Shown piece after piece: positions 51,717 through 61,863 of a stretch of 64,000 bases of DNA (within the stretch, counting starts at the first letter, position 1; every line of letters starts with the position of its first letter). This DNA comes from an uncultured Flavobacterium sp. (lineage in GTDB: Bacteria; Bacteroidota; Bacteroidia; Flavobacteriales; Flavobacteriaceae): NCBI GenBank assembly GCA_913061465.1, contig CAJXSU010000002.1:1-64000 (forward strand). The letters are read 5' to 3'. The notes under the pieces were generated by a model. It ran no database searches. It was not told where the DNA came from and worked only from the letters and a program-made list of their open reading frames with translations. The position numbers were made by a program, and so were the translations under genes.

Positions 51717-54700
51717 ATGTACTTGATTTTTGACACGGAAACCACTGGGTTACCAAAGAGCTGGAATGCTCCTATTACTAACACTGACAATTGGCCAAGA
51801 TGCATACAGATAGCATGGCAGCTTCATGATAGTATGGGAAAAATAGTAGAGCATAATAATTTCCTACTACAACCTGAAGGATTTAATATTCCTTACGATG
51901 CAGAACAAATACATGGTATTTCTACAGATTTAGCTCAAGAACAAGGAATTTCTTTAAAGGAATGTTTAATATTATTTAACGAAGTTTTACAAAAAACCAC
52001 TTTTATTGTTGGCCAAAATGTGAATTTTGATTTAAATATTATGGGTTGTGAATTTCATCGTTTGGAAATATCAAACAACCTAAACAAATTACCGGTTCTA
52101 GACACTTGTACTGAGCATACCGCACAATTATGTCAAATTCCTGGAGGACGAGGAGGGAAGTTTAAACTCCCTACCTTAACAGAATTACACAATCATTTAT
52201 TTGGTGTAAATTTTGGAGATGCTCATAATGCCACTGCAGATGTTGAAGCTACAACTAGATGTTTCTTAGAATTAATTCGTTTGAGAGAATTTTCAAAAGA
52301 AAAATTAGATGCTGATGAAGATTATTTTAGAAGCTTTTCAGAAGCCAATCCAAAACCTATTGAAGTAATAGGCTTAAAGCACATCAATCTCAAGAAGGAA
52401 AGTGAAAAAATTAGAAAACGTTTAGCTTCTATAAAAGAGAATAAAGCAACTACTAATACATCAGCTGGGCTATCTCAGTTAGAAAATGTTCAATTTGCCC
52501 ACCTTCACAATCATACTCAGTTTTCAGTTCTACAATCTACTATCCAAATTGGAAATATCGTAAAAGCTGCAGCCAAAGACAATATGTCTGCAATTGCATT
52601 AACTGATACCGGAAACATGATGGCTTCTTTTCATTTTGTAAGCGCCATTTTAAAACACAACAAACAAGCATTTGCTAAAAATGAGATTTCTGAAGAAAAT
52701 GGAGAAACTCCAAATGAAACAATTTTAAAGCCAATCCTTGGATGTGAATTTAATGTTTGTGAGGATCATTTAGATAAAAAAAGAAAAGATAATGGATATC
52801 AAATTGTCTTACTAGCAAAAACCAAAAAAGGGTATCATAATCTTGCAAAAATGTCTTCCATAGCATTTATCAATGGATTCTATTATGTTCCCAGAATAGA
52901 TCGTAAAATTATTGAGCAATACAAAGAAGATGTTATCGTATTAACTGGAAATACTTATGGAGAAGTTCCAAATAAAATATTAAATATAGGAGAAAAACAG
53001 GCAGAAGATGCTCTCATCTGGTGGAAACAAGAATTTGGTGACGATCTCTACATAGAATTGATGCGACACAATCAAGAGGATGAACGTATTGTGAATGAAA
53101 CACTTCTAAAATTTGCTAAAAATCATGAGGTTAAAGTAGTTGCAACAAATAATATATTTTATTTAAACAAAGAAGATGCAAACGCACATGACATTTTATT
53201 GTGTGTGAAAGATGGAGAAAAACAAGCTACTCCAAAAGGAAAAGGAAGAGGATATAGATATGGGCTGCCTAATGACGAATATTATTTTAAGTCTAGTGAT
53301 GAAATGAAAGAATTATTTGCAGACATTCCTGAGGCAATATCTAACATTCAGGAAATTGTAGACAAGATTGAAGTTTTTTCGCTAGCTAGAGATGTTCTTC
53401 TACCAGAATTTGATATTCCAGCTGAATTTCAGTCTAAAGAAGACCTAGAAGACGGTGGAAAAAGAGGAGAAAATAATTATCTAAAGCACATCACTTTTAT
53501 TGGTGCAAAAAAACGCTATGGAGAGATTACAGAAGCTATTAAAGAACGCTTAGATTTTGAATTAGAAGTTATTGAAAATACTGGATATCCAGGGTATTTC
53601 TTGATTGTAGAGGACTTTATTAGAGAAGCTAGGAACATGGATGTTTCTGTGGGTCCCGGGCGTGGTTCTGCAGCTGGTTCTGTAGTGGCTTATTGTCTTT
53701 GGATTACCAATATAGACCCCATTAAATACAATTTACTGTTTGAGCGTTTTCTTAATCCAGAACGTGTATCTATGCCCGATATTGATATAGATTTTGATGA
53801 TGAAGGAAGAGGTCGTGTGATGGACTATGTAATTAATAAATATGGAGCTAATCAGGTTGCTCAAATAATCACCTATGGAACCATGGCCGCAAAATCCTCC
53901 ATTCGTGATACAGCAAGAGTACTTGATTTACCTCTGTTTGAGGCAGACAGAATTGCCAAATTAATTCCAAACGTTAAACTAAAAAATATTTTTGGAACAG
54001 ATGAAAAGAGCAAAGGAAAAATTGCTGCATTACGTTCTGAAGAAAAAGACATGGTTAACGAATTAATAGCCTTGTCAGAAGGAGACGGAATAGAATCTGA
54101 AACCATTAACAAAGCAGCTATTCTTGAGGGCTCTGTCAGAAATACAGGAATTCATGCTTGCGGAGTTATCATCACTCCTTCAGACATTACCGATTTTGTC
54201 CCAGTAGCTTTAGCAAAAGATTCAGACATGTATGTTACTCAGTTTGATAATTCTGTTGTAGAAAGCGCAGGGTTATTAAAAATGGACTTTTTAGGATTAA
54301 AAACTCTAACCCTAATAAAAGATACTGTAAAAATTGTAAAAGCAAGACATGGGGTTCAATTAGATCCAGAAAATTTCCCGCTAGATGATGTAAAAACCTA
54401 TGAATTATTTCAACGAGGTGAAACCATTGGAATATTCCAATATGAATCACCCGGTATGCAAAAACATATGCGCGCTCTTAAACCTACTGTTTTTGGAGAT
54501 TTAATTGCGATGAATGCATTATACAGACCAGGGCCAATGGAATATATTCCATCTTTTATTAACAGGAAGCATGGGAAGGAAGATATTCAATATGATCTCC
54601 CTGCAATGGAAGAGTATTTAGCTGAAACCTATGGAATTACTGTATATCAAGAACAGGTAATGTTACTCTCTCAAAAACTTGCCAACTTCACAAAAGGTGA

Positions 54701-56099
54701 AGCCGATGTTTTAAGAAAAGCAATGGGAAAGAAACAAGCTGCTGTCTTAGCAAAAATGAAACCTAAATTTATCGATCAAGCTAGAGAAAATGGGCATGAA
54801 TCAGAAAAACTTGAGAAAATCTGGAAAGATTGGGAAGCTTTTGCATCTTACGCTTTTAACAAATCTCACTCTACTTGTTATGCATGGATAGCCTATCAAA
54901 CAGCCTATCTTAAAGCCCATTACCCTGCAGAATATATGGCATCTGTTCTGTCTAACAATATGAATGATATCAAATCTGTTTCATTCTTTATGGAAGAATG
55001 TAAATCTATGGGCTTAGAAGTTTTAGGTCCAGATATTAATGAATCCTATTTAAAATTCTCTGTAAACAAACAAGGCGCAGTACGTTTTGGAATGGGTGCC
55101 ATAAAAGGTGTTGGTAGTTCAGCTGTAAAAGCAATTATTAAAGAAAGAAAAGAACATGGGCATTTTACATCAATTTTTGATGTAACTAAAAGAATAGATT
55201 TACGAGCAGCCAATAAAAAAGCTTTTGATGGCTTGATATTAGCTGGAGGTTTTGATTCTTTTTCGAATACCCACAGAGCACAATATTTTGCTGAAGATGA
55301 GAAAGGTCAAACCTTTATTGAGAAAGCAATTCGTTATGGAAGTAAATATCAAGAAAACTTAAATTCGGCTCAAGTATCTTTATTTGGAGAAGCTTCAGAT
55401 ATACAATTTCCTGAACCAGATATTCCAAACTGTGAAGCTTGGGCTAACATGGAAGAACTTGCTAAAGAAAAGGAAGTTGTAGGAATATATATCTCTGCTC
55501 ATCCATTAGATGACTTTACTAACGAATTAAAATTTTGTAATGCAAATGTGGGTCATTTTAAAAGTGATTTACAAAAGTATGTAGGCTCTAATTTAGTTTT
55601 TGCAGGTATTATTACAGAAGTTGAACATAAAGTTTCAAAGGCTGGAAAAGGATGGGCTTCTTTCTTTATTGAAGACTATTTAGACAGTTTTGAGTTTCGG
55701 ATTTTTGGAGAAGATTACTTAAAGTTTAAACATTTTTTAGTCTCCAATTCTTTCTTATTTGTGAGAACTACAATTCAAAAAGGATGGACAAATAAAGAGG
55801 GTGTGGAAGGAGATGCAAGACTTAAATTCACTGAATTTAAATTACTACATGATGTAATGGATGACTTATGTAAAAAAGTGACCATTAAAATACCCATAGA
55901 AGATGTTCATGAAAAATCAATAAAGAATTTCAATACCTTGTTTAATAATCACAAAGGAAAACAATCACTAAAATTTGTAATTTATGATGTACAAGAAGAA
56001 ATAGAATTAGAAGTTCCTAGTAGAAATACTAAAATTAAAATTAGTAGTGAACTTTTAAAAATACTTGAAGATCAACATATTAATTTCAAATTAAATTAA
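51717..56099 (+). CDS. dnaE: DNA polymerase III alpha subunit with fused N-terminal 3'-5' exonuclease
   Basis: A 1460-residue replicative polymerase. Residues 1 to about 195 are a DnaQ-type exonuclease with all DEDDh residues: D6 and E8 in FDTETTG, D105 in NVNFDLN, H170 and D175 in HNATADVEAT. The PHP domain starts with HLHNHTQFS (262-270). The polymerase active site has PDIDIDF (687-693), and GPGRGSAAGS lies just before it. A clamp-binding motif QVSLFG is at 1219-1224, followed by an OB fold. In the PHP domain TDTGN (296-300) has threonine where active PHP domains have histidine, so proofreading has probably passed to the fused domain. GldA converges with a 4-base overlap. Confidence 0.95.
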   Translation: MYLIFDTETTGLPKSWNAPITNTDNWPRCIQIAWQLHDSMGKIVEHNNFLLQPEGFNIPYDAEQIHGISTDLAQEQGISLKECLILFNEVLQKTTFIVGQNVNFDLNIMGCEFHRLEISNNLNKLPVLDTCTEHTAQLCQIPGGRGGKFKLPTLTELHNHLFGVNFGDAHNATADVEATTRCFLELIRLREFSKEKLDADEDYFRSFSEANPKPIEVIGLKHINLKKESEKIRKRLASIKENKATTNTSAGLSQLENVQFAHLHNHTQFSVLQSTIQIGNIVKAAAKDNMSAIALTDTGNMMASFHFVSAILKHNKQAFAKNEISEENGETPNETILKPILGCEFNVCEDHLDKKRKDNGYQIVLLAKTKKGYHNLAKMSSIAFINGFYYVPRIDRKIIEQYKEDVIVLTGNTYGEVPNKILNIGEKQAEDALIWWKQEFGDDLYIELMRHNQEDERIVNETLLKFAKNHEVKVVATNNIFYLNKEDANAHDILLCVKDGEKQATPKGKGRGYRYGLPNDEYYFKSSDEMKELFADIPEAISNIQEIVDKIEVFSLARDVLLPEFDIPAEFQSKEDLEDGGKRGENNYLKHITFIGAKKRYGEITEAIKERLDFELEVIENTGYPGYFLIVEDFIREARNMDVSVGPGRGSAAGSVVAYCLWITNIDPIKYNLLFERFLNPERVSMPDIDIDFDDEGRGRVMDYVINKYGANQVAQIITYGTMAAKSSIRDTARVLDLPLFEADRIAKLIPNVKLKNIFGTDEKSKGKIAALRSEEKDMVNELIALSEGDGIESETINKAAILEGSVRNTGIHACGVIITPSDITDFVPVALAKDSDMYVTQFDNSVVESAGLLKMDFLGLKTLTLIKDTVKIVKARHGVQLDPENFPLDDVKTYELFQRGETIGIFQYESPGMQKHMRALKPTVFGDLIAMNALYRPGPMEYIPSFINRKHGKEDIQYDLPAMEEYLAETYGITVYQEQVMLLSQKLANFTKGEADVLRKAMGKKQAAVLAKMKPKFIDQARENGHESEKLEKIWKDWEAFASYAFNKSHSTCYAWIAYQTAYLKAHYPAEYMASVLSNNMNDIKSVSFFMEECKSMGLEVLGPDINESYLKFSVNKQGAVRFGMGAIKGVGSSAVKAIIKERKEHGHFTSIFDVTKRIDLRAANKKAFDGLILAGGFDSFSNTHRAQYFAEDEKGQTFIEKAIRYGSKYQENLNSAQVSLFGEASDIQFPEPDIPNCEAWANMEELAKEKEVVGIYISAHPLDDFTNELKFCNANVGHFKSDLQKYVGSNLVFAGIITEVEHKVSKAGKGWASFFIEDYLDSFEFRIFGEDYLKFKHFLVSNSFLFVRTTIQKGWTNKEGVEGDARLKFTEFKLLHDVMDDLCKKVTIKIPIEDVHEKSIKNFNTLFNNHKGKQSLKFVIYDVQEEIELEVPSRNTKIKISSELLKILEDQHINFKLN

Positions 56100-56989
56100 G
56101 ATGTTAGTTTAGTGAATAGTGTTTCTAAGCTTTGATTCTTAGAATTTAATTCTAAAATTTTTAATCCATTTTCATGTGCAAAATCAAAAATCACACCTCT
56201 CATGTCTTCAGATGAATTAAAGGTCATATACCAGGTATTATCAAAATTATTTTTATAGGATATGATGTTTGGTAACCTCTGAATGAACTGTTCTTCAATC
56301 TTGTAATTAAAAGTAACCTCTATAATTTGTTCATTGCTTTCTTTTAATTCTTCGATAGATGTATCTATGAGCAACTCTCCTTTATTTATAATAATAACGC
56401 GATCACATATAGCTTCTACCTCTTGCATGATGTGGGTGGAAAATAAAATTGTTTTTTCTTTGCCCAGCTTTTTAAGTAAATTTCTTATTTCTTGGATTTG
56501 GTTTGGATCTAATCCTGTAGTAGGTTCGTCTAAAATTAATACATCTGGATTGTGAATAATAGCTGCAGCTATACCTACCCTTTGCTGATATCCTTTTGAA
56601 AGTTGACTGATTTTTTTATGCACCTCTGGGGATAAACCTACAGTTTCTATAACAGCACCAATTGTTTCTTTTGAAACCTTAAAAATTGAAGCTTGAAATT
56701 GCAAATATTCTTTCACATACATTTCTTGATACAGAGGGTTTTGTTCTGGAAGATACCCTATTTTAGCTTTTACTTCTTCCGGACTCTTTAATACATTAAT
56801 GCCGGAAACAAGAACAGTCCCTTTAGTTGGTGAAATGAAGCCTGTTATAATCTTCATCATGGTAGATTTTCCAGCACCATTTGGGCCTAAAAATCCAATG
56901 ATTTCACCTTTATTAGCTGAAAAACTAATTTCGTTTAACGCCAATTGATTTCCATAAGATTTTGTAACAGATAATACTTCTATAGACAT
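56096..56989 (-). CDS. gldA: Gliding motility ABC transporter ATP-binding protein GldA
   Basis: A 297-residue ABC ATPase. Walker A is GPNGAGKST (about 35-43), the Q-loop region reads IGYLPEQNPLYQEMYVKEYLQFQ, the signature is LSKGYQQRVG, and Walker B is VLILDEPTTGLDPNQ. Length, the EQNPLY segment and a C-terminal domain of about 80 residues agree with GldA of flavobacteria. It would work with the membrane partners GldF and GldG, which are not in this window. GldA is linked to gliding in Flavobacterium johnsoniae, although the ABC system is missing in some gliders. Confidence 0.82.
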   Translation of the reverse strand: MSIEVLSVTKSYGNQLALNEISFSANKGEIIGFLGPNGAGKSTMMKIITGFISPTKGTVLVSGINVLKSPEEVKAKIGYLPEQNPLYQEMYVKEYLQFQASIFKVSKETIGAVIETVGLSPEVHKKISQLSKGYQQRVGIAAAIIHNPDVLILDEPTTGLDPNQIQEIRNLLKKLGKEKTILFSTHIMQEVEAICDRVIIINKGELLIDTSIEELKESNEQIIEVTFNYKIEEQFIQRLPNIISYKNNFDNTWYMTFNSSEDMRGVIFDFAHENGLKILELNSKNQSLETLFTKLTS

Positions 56990-57041
56990 ATTACAAAAGT
57001 AATTTATTTAATTTTATAACATCAACTATTTAACGATTGTT

Positions 57042-57071
57042 AAAAAAGGTTGCCTCTTCAAACAACCCTTT
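57042..57071 (-). terminator. Terminator after the reprolysin-type protease gene
   Basis: Read on the minus strand, AAAGGGTTG pairs with CAACCTTT with one bulged base, and a run of six T follows. It lies 28 nt past the protease stop and ahead of gldA. Confidence 0.65.
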
Positions 57072-57098
57072 AACTTGTTTTATTTATGATTAATAAGC

Positions 57099-60000
57099 TT
57101 ACTCTATCACTAATTTTTTGGTCGTTTGATTGGTTCCGTTTTTAATTTTCAATAAATACACACCTTTCGCTGTATTTTCAAATGAAATACTTTCAGAAAA
57201 TCTTGTAGCTACATTTGTAAACAACAATTCTCTCACCAATCTACCAGTGATATCAAATAACTGAAGTTCTATTCGATCTGATGATCTAGTGTCAAATTGT
57301 AAGTTGAAATTTCCATTAGAAGGATTAGGATATAAATTGAAACCCTCAAAAGTATCATTATCTAAAGAAGCTGTCTCATCGATTACCTCTATAGTGTAGT
57401 CCTCTACCTCAGCATCTTGACCTGTCATACAAGAAGTTGGATCTGAATCATATTTAGTAGATACTCTCATCCTTGTTGAACCTAATAAAGCATTAGAAGG
57501 GATTGTTACCGACAAGGGGCTTAATGTTGTTGCAATATCTGGTTGATCGGTTGCAGTTCCCAAGTCGTATTCTTCATTCTCATCATCAAAATCACAATCT
57601 TGATTCCAATCTATCCAAACCAAAGTGTGAACTGTATAATTTCCATCTGTATTGACCTGAACTGTTAAATCATGAACTTCGTCAGGTTTTACAGTTGTGC
57701 TAATATCTGTGTAGTCACTGTATGCTCCTGGTTTTCCAGAAGAGTTGTCTATTGTATTAAAAACAACTTTTGTTGTACTGGTAACATAAGCAGTATTTCC
57801 AGTAGATTCGCACACTGAACAATTTTGAGTAACAAATGAATTTACTGCAGAAAAGTTTCCATCTCCACAACTATTCTTGGCTTTCACTCTCCAGTAATAC
57901 ATAGTTGATTGATTTAAAGTAGCTCCAGTATAAAAATTTGTAGTAACATTTTCACTAGCTACAATAGAACTAAAACCAGAATCTGTAGCAATTTCAATAT
58001 CATAAGAACTTGCATTTGAAATAATACCCCAAGAAAAGGATGGCGATAGATCTATTCCACTAGCATTATCGCTTGGTGAAGTTAACGTAGGGACTTCAGT
58101 TAAAGTTGAAAATACTGAAAAATTTGCATCAGCATTCTTGACAATAGCTCCTGATGTACCAGTGATTTGAAAATCATATGTTCCTACATTTAAAGAACCA
58201 ATATTACTTAGTGTTAATGAAACATTAGTACCGTCTTGATTAGCTGAATCTGAACTAAAAGACGCATTTATACTTGCTGGAAGTCCATTAACAGAAAAAA
58301 GTGTAGTTCCCGTAAACCCAAGGTATGCATTATAGACGAAGTCATAAGTTACATTATTGGGAGAACATACTTCAACAGAGGGTTCAACAATTGAGATTGA
58401 AAATTCTGATTGTTGCAATGATAAATTCGTTGAATTTACAGCGTAAAAAATATTACCATTTCCCTCTACCATAATTCTCAGTTGATCTGAATCTCCGTCA
58501 GCTGAGGGTACTGAAAAGGTGTGACTTCCATCATTAGCTATATTACTTGCTGCTAAATAAGGGAATGTAAGCCCTCCATCTGAAGATAGATAAATATTAA
58601 CCGTAGGAGTGTTTACACTACCTGTATCTGTACCTGAAACATCCCAAGTTACGGTTTGGCTTTCACCCACATTCCATGTTTCATTTGTAGTCTGAGAAGT
58701 TACTGAAAATGGTCCAGAATTTCCGTCTACGGTAACGGTCATAAAATCGAAATCTGATTGTGGAAATTGCCCTGTTCCATTAGCTTCTGATCTATCTCGA
58801 ACAGTTAGTGCAAAGTTTAAAGACCTGCTAACTGTTGATACGGTTTCCCATGAAGTATTATCCACTGTTTCTACAGGGTTTGTTTCTGTTAATTGCCCAG
58901 ACAAAACTCGAGACCTTATAGGCATATATCTTATTGGATTTGCACTTGGCGGTCTTGACCTCCATACGGCACCTGATGTTTTAGTGGGGCCAAAATTACT
59001 ACTGGTAGTAGTCCCTGAATCTACTTGTTCCCAGGTATATGTTAATTCATCTCCTGAATCTGCATCGGTTGCTGAACCCAGTAATTTAAAAGCGGTTCCT
59101 TGAGGAATTGTATAATCATCTCCCGCATCAGCTAGGGGTGGATTATTTGAAATTACAGTAGAAGTCCAACATGTTCTATTATCTAAATTATTCAAAACTT
59201 GATTGATTGTTCCGAAGTGAAAATAAGGGTCACTATGGTCTTGTACGTCATTAGATCCTGTAATACCTGCATAACCCATAATAGTAGTTCCACTCCCTGG
59301 CTCATAATTTACTCCAGTACCTTCACTACTTTGTGAAAAGGTGTGATTTCCTCCCATTTGGTGACCAATTTCATGGGGTACATAATCAATGTCGAAAAAA
59401 TCATCCATGTTTGGACCACCATCATTATCAGTAAAAGAATGTGATGAAAAACCACTTCCTTTTTGACCATCTACACATACACAACCAATACAACCTGCAT
59501 TTCCGTTATTTCCTCCATAATTAAATAAATGTCCAATATCATAATTAGATTCCCCAATCACAGAAGTTAAAGTAGACTGTAATTGACTATTATAGCTTCC
59601 TGTATATGGGTCTGTTGATGCTGAAGGATAAATAATTTCTATTCCTGAGACTAGTTGAAATGTTACAGCCATATCAACCTCAAAAACTTCATTTGATCTA
59701 TTCAATGTAGACACTAATGCAGCTAGAGCATCAGCTTGGGCATCTCCATTTGTATCATCACCATCATCCCAAAAATTTGTGTACTCACCAGTTGTTGAAA
59801 TTGCAATTCTTAATGTTCGTAAAATTTGATCATTAGCATCTCTAAAAGATGAGTTTATTTCCTTAATAGGAATAAGTTCGTTTTCAGTTAAACATTCAAA
59901 ATCTTTTTTTGACGTTATTCTTACTCCTCTGTGATAAGTGATATAATCAGTTATATTTCCTTTTTCAGCAGGAACAGTAAACAAAGTAGGTCTATTTATG

Positions 60001-60413
60001 TATGAGGTCATAGTTTTTACTCCCTGAGGGGTAATACTAAAACGTATTCTAGCTCCAGGATTGTCTAAACTAAAGCCTATGTAGGTTTTAATATTTGGAT
60101 GTTTTACTGCTATATCAGGAGCTAGCAAAAAGGTCTCATAAACATTAAAACGTTCCATATTTCCTTTACCATCAGGAAAGTTAACTACTAGTGAAGATCT
60201 AGAACTCTGATCCAACCTTGATGGAGCATCTTCCAACTTAGATTTTAATTTATTGTAATCCAAAGAGAATATTTGATATTTATCTTCATATAAGTTTTTC
60301 AGATAAGAAGTTTCATCATTAGATTTTAATTCTGTTTTTTTCCATAGATTAGATTGAGTAAAACATACAGAAGTGTTCAGAAATAAAATTAAGATTAAAT
60401 TAAATTTTTTCAT
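57099..60413 (-). CDS. T9SS-secreted reprolysin-type zinc metalloprotease, multidomain
   Basis: An 1104-residue secreted protease. Domains: signal peptide (about 1-20); propeptide-like region (to about 195); M12B-like catalytic domain (about 197-420) with the zinc motif HEIGHQMGGNH, ligands H347, H351, H357 and base E348, and a methionine turn in GTTIMGYAG; a PKD/K-type domain beginning PPLADAGDDY; further beta domains; an FN3-type domain (about 775-865); a GEVED-type domain (about 885-1012, ending DAEVEDYTIEV); and a T9SS type A sorting domain (about 1028-1104, NLYPNPSNGNFNL to TTKKLVIE). It should digest extracellular protein, supplying peptides to the envelope peptidases seen elsewhere in the window. 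It is divergent from lipB. Confidence 0.92.
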   Translation of the reverse strand: MKKFNLILILFLNTSVCFTQSNLWKKTELKSNDETSYLKNLYEDKYQIFSLDYNKLKSKLEDAPSRLDQSSRSSLVVNFPDGKGNMERFNVYETFLLAPDIAVKHPNIKTYIGFSLDNPGARIRFSITPQGVKTMTSYINRPTLFTVPAEKGNITDYITYHRGVRITSKKDFECLTENELIPIKEINSSFRDANDQILRTLRIAISTTGEYTNFWDDGDDTNGDAQADALAALVSTLNRSNEVFEVDMAVTFQLVSGIEIIYPSASTDPYTGSYNSQLQSTLTSVIGESNYDIGHLFNYGGNNGNAGCIGCVCVDGQKGSGFSSHSFTDNDGGPNMDDFFDIDYVPHEIGHQMGGNHTFSQSSEGTGVNYEPGSGTTIMGYAGITGSNDVQDHSDPYFHFGTINQVLNNLDNRTCWTSTVISNNPPLADAGDDYTIPQGTAFKLLGSATDADSGDELTYTWEQVDSGTTTSSNFGPTKTSGAVWRSRPPSANPIRYMPIRSRVLSGQLTETNPVETVDNTSWETVSTVSRSLNFALTVRDRSEANGTGQFPQSDFDFMTVTVDGNSGPFSVTSQTTNETWNVGESQTVTWDVSGTDTGSVNTPTVNIYLSSDGGLTFPYLAASNIANDGSHTFSVPSADGDSDQLRIMVEGNGNIFYAVNSTNLSLQQSEFSISIVEPSVEVCSPNNVTYDFVYNAYLGFTGTTLFSVNGLPASINASFSSDSANQDGTNVSLTLSNIGSLNVGTYDFQITGTSGAIVKNADANFSVFSTLTEVPTLTSPSDNASGIDLSPSFSWGIISNASSYDIEIATDSGFSSIVASENVTTNFYTGATLNQSTMYYWRVKAKNSCGDGNFSAVNSFVTQNCSVCESTGNTAYVTSTTKVVFNTIDNSSGKPGAYSDYTDISTTVKPDEVHDLTVQVNTDGNYTVHTLVWIDWNQDCDFDDENEEYDLGTATDQPDIATTLSPLSVTIPSNALLGSTRMRVSTKYDSDPTSCMTGQDAEVEDYTIEVIDETASLDNDTFEGFNLYPNPSNGNFNLQFDTRSSDRIELQLFDITGRLVRELLFTNVATRFSESISFENTAKGVYLLKIKNGTNQTTKKLVIE

Positions 60414-60479
60414 GGTTTTTATAATTTTAACTTGAGGGAAGAGTGGTGTAAATATAATAAATAATTATCTTTACATTAG

Positions 60480-61193
60480 ATGAAAACCAACAGAAAAATA
60501 CTTTTAAAAGACCTTGGACTAAAGGATTATAAAGATATTTGGGATTACCAAACTTCTTTATTAACGAGTATTATAAATGTAAAAAGACAAAACAGAAAAA
60601 ATATCACCAAAAACCCTACAAAAAATTATTTTCTTTTTGTTGAGCATCCTAATGTATACACTTTAGGTAAAAGTGGAGATCTCAGTAATCTTTTGATTAA
60701 TGAACAACAATTAAAAGAAAAAGAGGCTACGTATTATAAAATAAATAGAGGCGGGGATATTACCTATCATGGGCCTGGTCAAATCGTAGGGTATCCTATC
60801 TTAGATTTAGAAAATTTTTTCACAGATATACATAAATACCTAAGATTTCTTGAAGAAGTAATTATTAAGACACTTGCTGAGTATGGAATCAAAGGAGAAA
60901 GAAGTGTTGGTGAAACCGGAGTTTGGATTGGTACAGGCACACCATTTGCTCGAAAAATTTGTGCTATGGGTATTAGAAGTAGTCGCTGGGTAACTATGCA
61001 TGGTTTTGCTTTAAATGTTAATACTAATCTTGGATATTTTGATCATATCATACCCTGTGGTATTAGAGGAAAAGCAGTAACATCTTTAGAAGTTGAACTT
61101 GGAAGAAAAATTGAATTAAGTGAAGTAAAGGAAAAAATACTAAATCATTTTAAAGATCTTTTTGAGGTTGAAAAATTTGAATTAAATCTCTAG
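60480..61193 (+). CDS. lipB: Octanoyl-ACP:protein N-octanoyltransferase
   Basis: A 237-residue LipB. The substrate loop is [23 protein letters not shown] (88-110), the catalytic lysine is K159 in RKICAMGIR, and the catalytic cysteine is C193 in IIPCGI. Their 34-residue spacing equals that of E. coli K135 and C169. It transfers octanoyl groups to lipoyl domains, the first step in making lipoylated E2 proteins, which pairs logically with pdhB elsewhere in the window. Its stop overlaps the rnhB end by 12 bases on the opposite strand. Confidence 0.95.
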   Translation: MKTNRKILLKDLGLKDYKDIWDYQTSLLTSIINVKRQNRKNITKNPTKNYFLFVEHPNVYTLGKSGDLSNLLINEQQLKEKEATYYKINRGGDITYHGPGQIVGYPILDLENFFTDIHKYLRFLEEVIIKTLAEYGIKGERSVGETGVWIGTGTPFARKICAMGIRSSRWVTMHGFALNVNTNLGYFDHIIPCGIRGKAVTSLEVELGRKIELSEVKEKILNHFKDLFEVEKFELNL

Positions 61194-61781
61194 TTTTAAT
61201 TGAGAGGGTAAGAGTTTAAAGGTTTTTCTGTGATACTTTGTAATTCCGTATTCTTGAATTGCTTTTCTATGTTCTTTTGTCGGGTATCCCTTATTTTTTT
61301 TCCAATTATATACTTGAAATTCTTTATGAATTTTTTCCATAAAATCATCTCGATATGTTTTTGCTAGAACAGATGCTGCTGCAATGCTCATAAATTTAGC
61401 ATCACCTTTAACGATGGTTTTGAAGGGAATATCTTTATAGGGTTTAAACTTATTTCCATCTACTATAATATATTCTGGAGTTATTGACATGATTGCTATA
61501 GCGCGTTGCATTCCTGTTATTGATGCCTGCAATACATTTAATTGATCAACTTCCTTTTCATCTATAAAAGAAACACCAAATGCTAAAGCATCTTTTTCTA
61601 TGATGGGTCTAAGTATTTTTCTTTTAGCTTCTGAGAGCTGTTTAGAATCATTTAATAATTCATTGTGATAATTGAATGGTAATATTACAGCAGCAGCAAC
61701 AACAGGTCCAGAAAGACAGCCTCTTCCTGCCTCATCAGTTCCAACTTCGAGTTGATATCCACTATAATTATTTTTTAACAT
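61182..61781 (-). CDS. rnhB: Ribonuclease HII
   Basis: RNase HII of 199 residues when started at the methionine encoded at 61779-61781 ([21 protein letters not shown]). An upstream in-frame ATG would add five residues. The catalytic acids are D16 and E17 in GTDEAGRG and D108 in IIVDGNK; the NDSKQLS motif is at 44-50. It removes ribonucleotides from DNA. The C-terminus has the [18 protein letters not shown] block of the family. It converges on lipB with a 12-base overlap. Confidence 0.93.
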   Translation of the reverse strand: MLKNNYSGYQLEVGTDEAGRGCLSGPVVAAAVILPFNYHNELLNDSKQLSEAKRKILRPIIEKDALAFGVSFIDEKEVDQLNVLQASITGMQRAIAIMSITPEYIIVDGNKFKPYKDIPFKTIVKGDAKFMSIAAASVLAKTYRDDFMEKIHKEFQVYNWKKNKGYPTKEHRKAIQEYGITKYHRKTFKLLPSQLKLEI

Positions 61782-61863
61782 ACCGCAAATTAACATTTTT
61801 TGAGGATAATTATTTGAATTCTTTTCCTTTAAAAGTTTACTTTTGTTTTACTAATCTTCTTTA

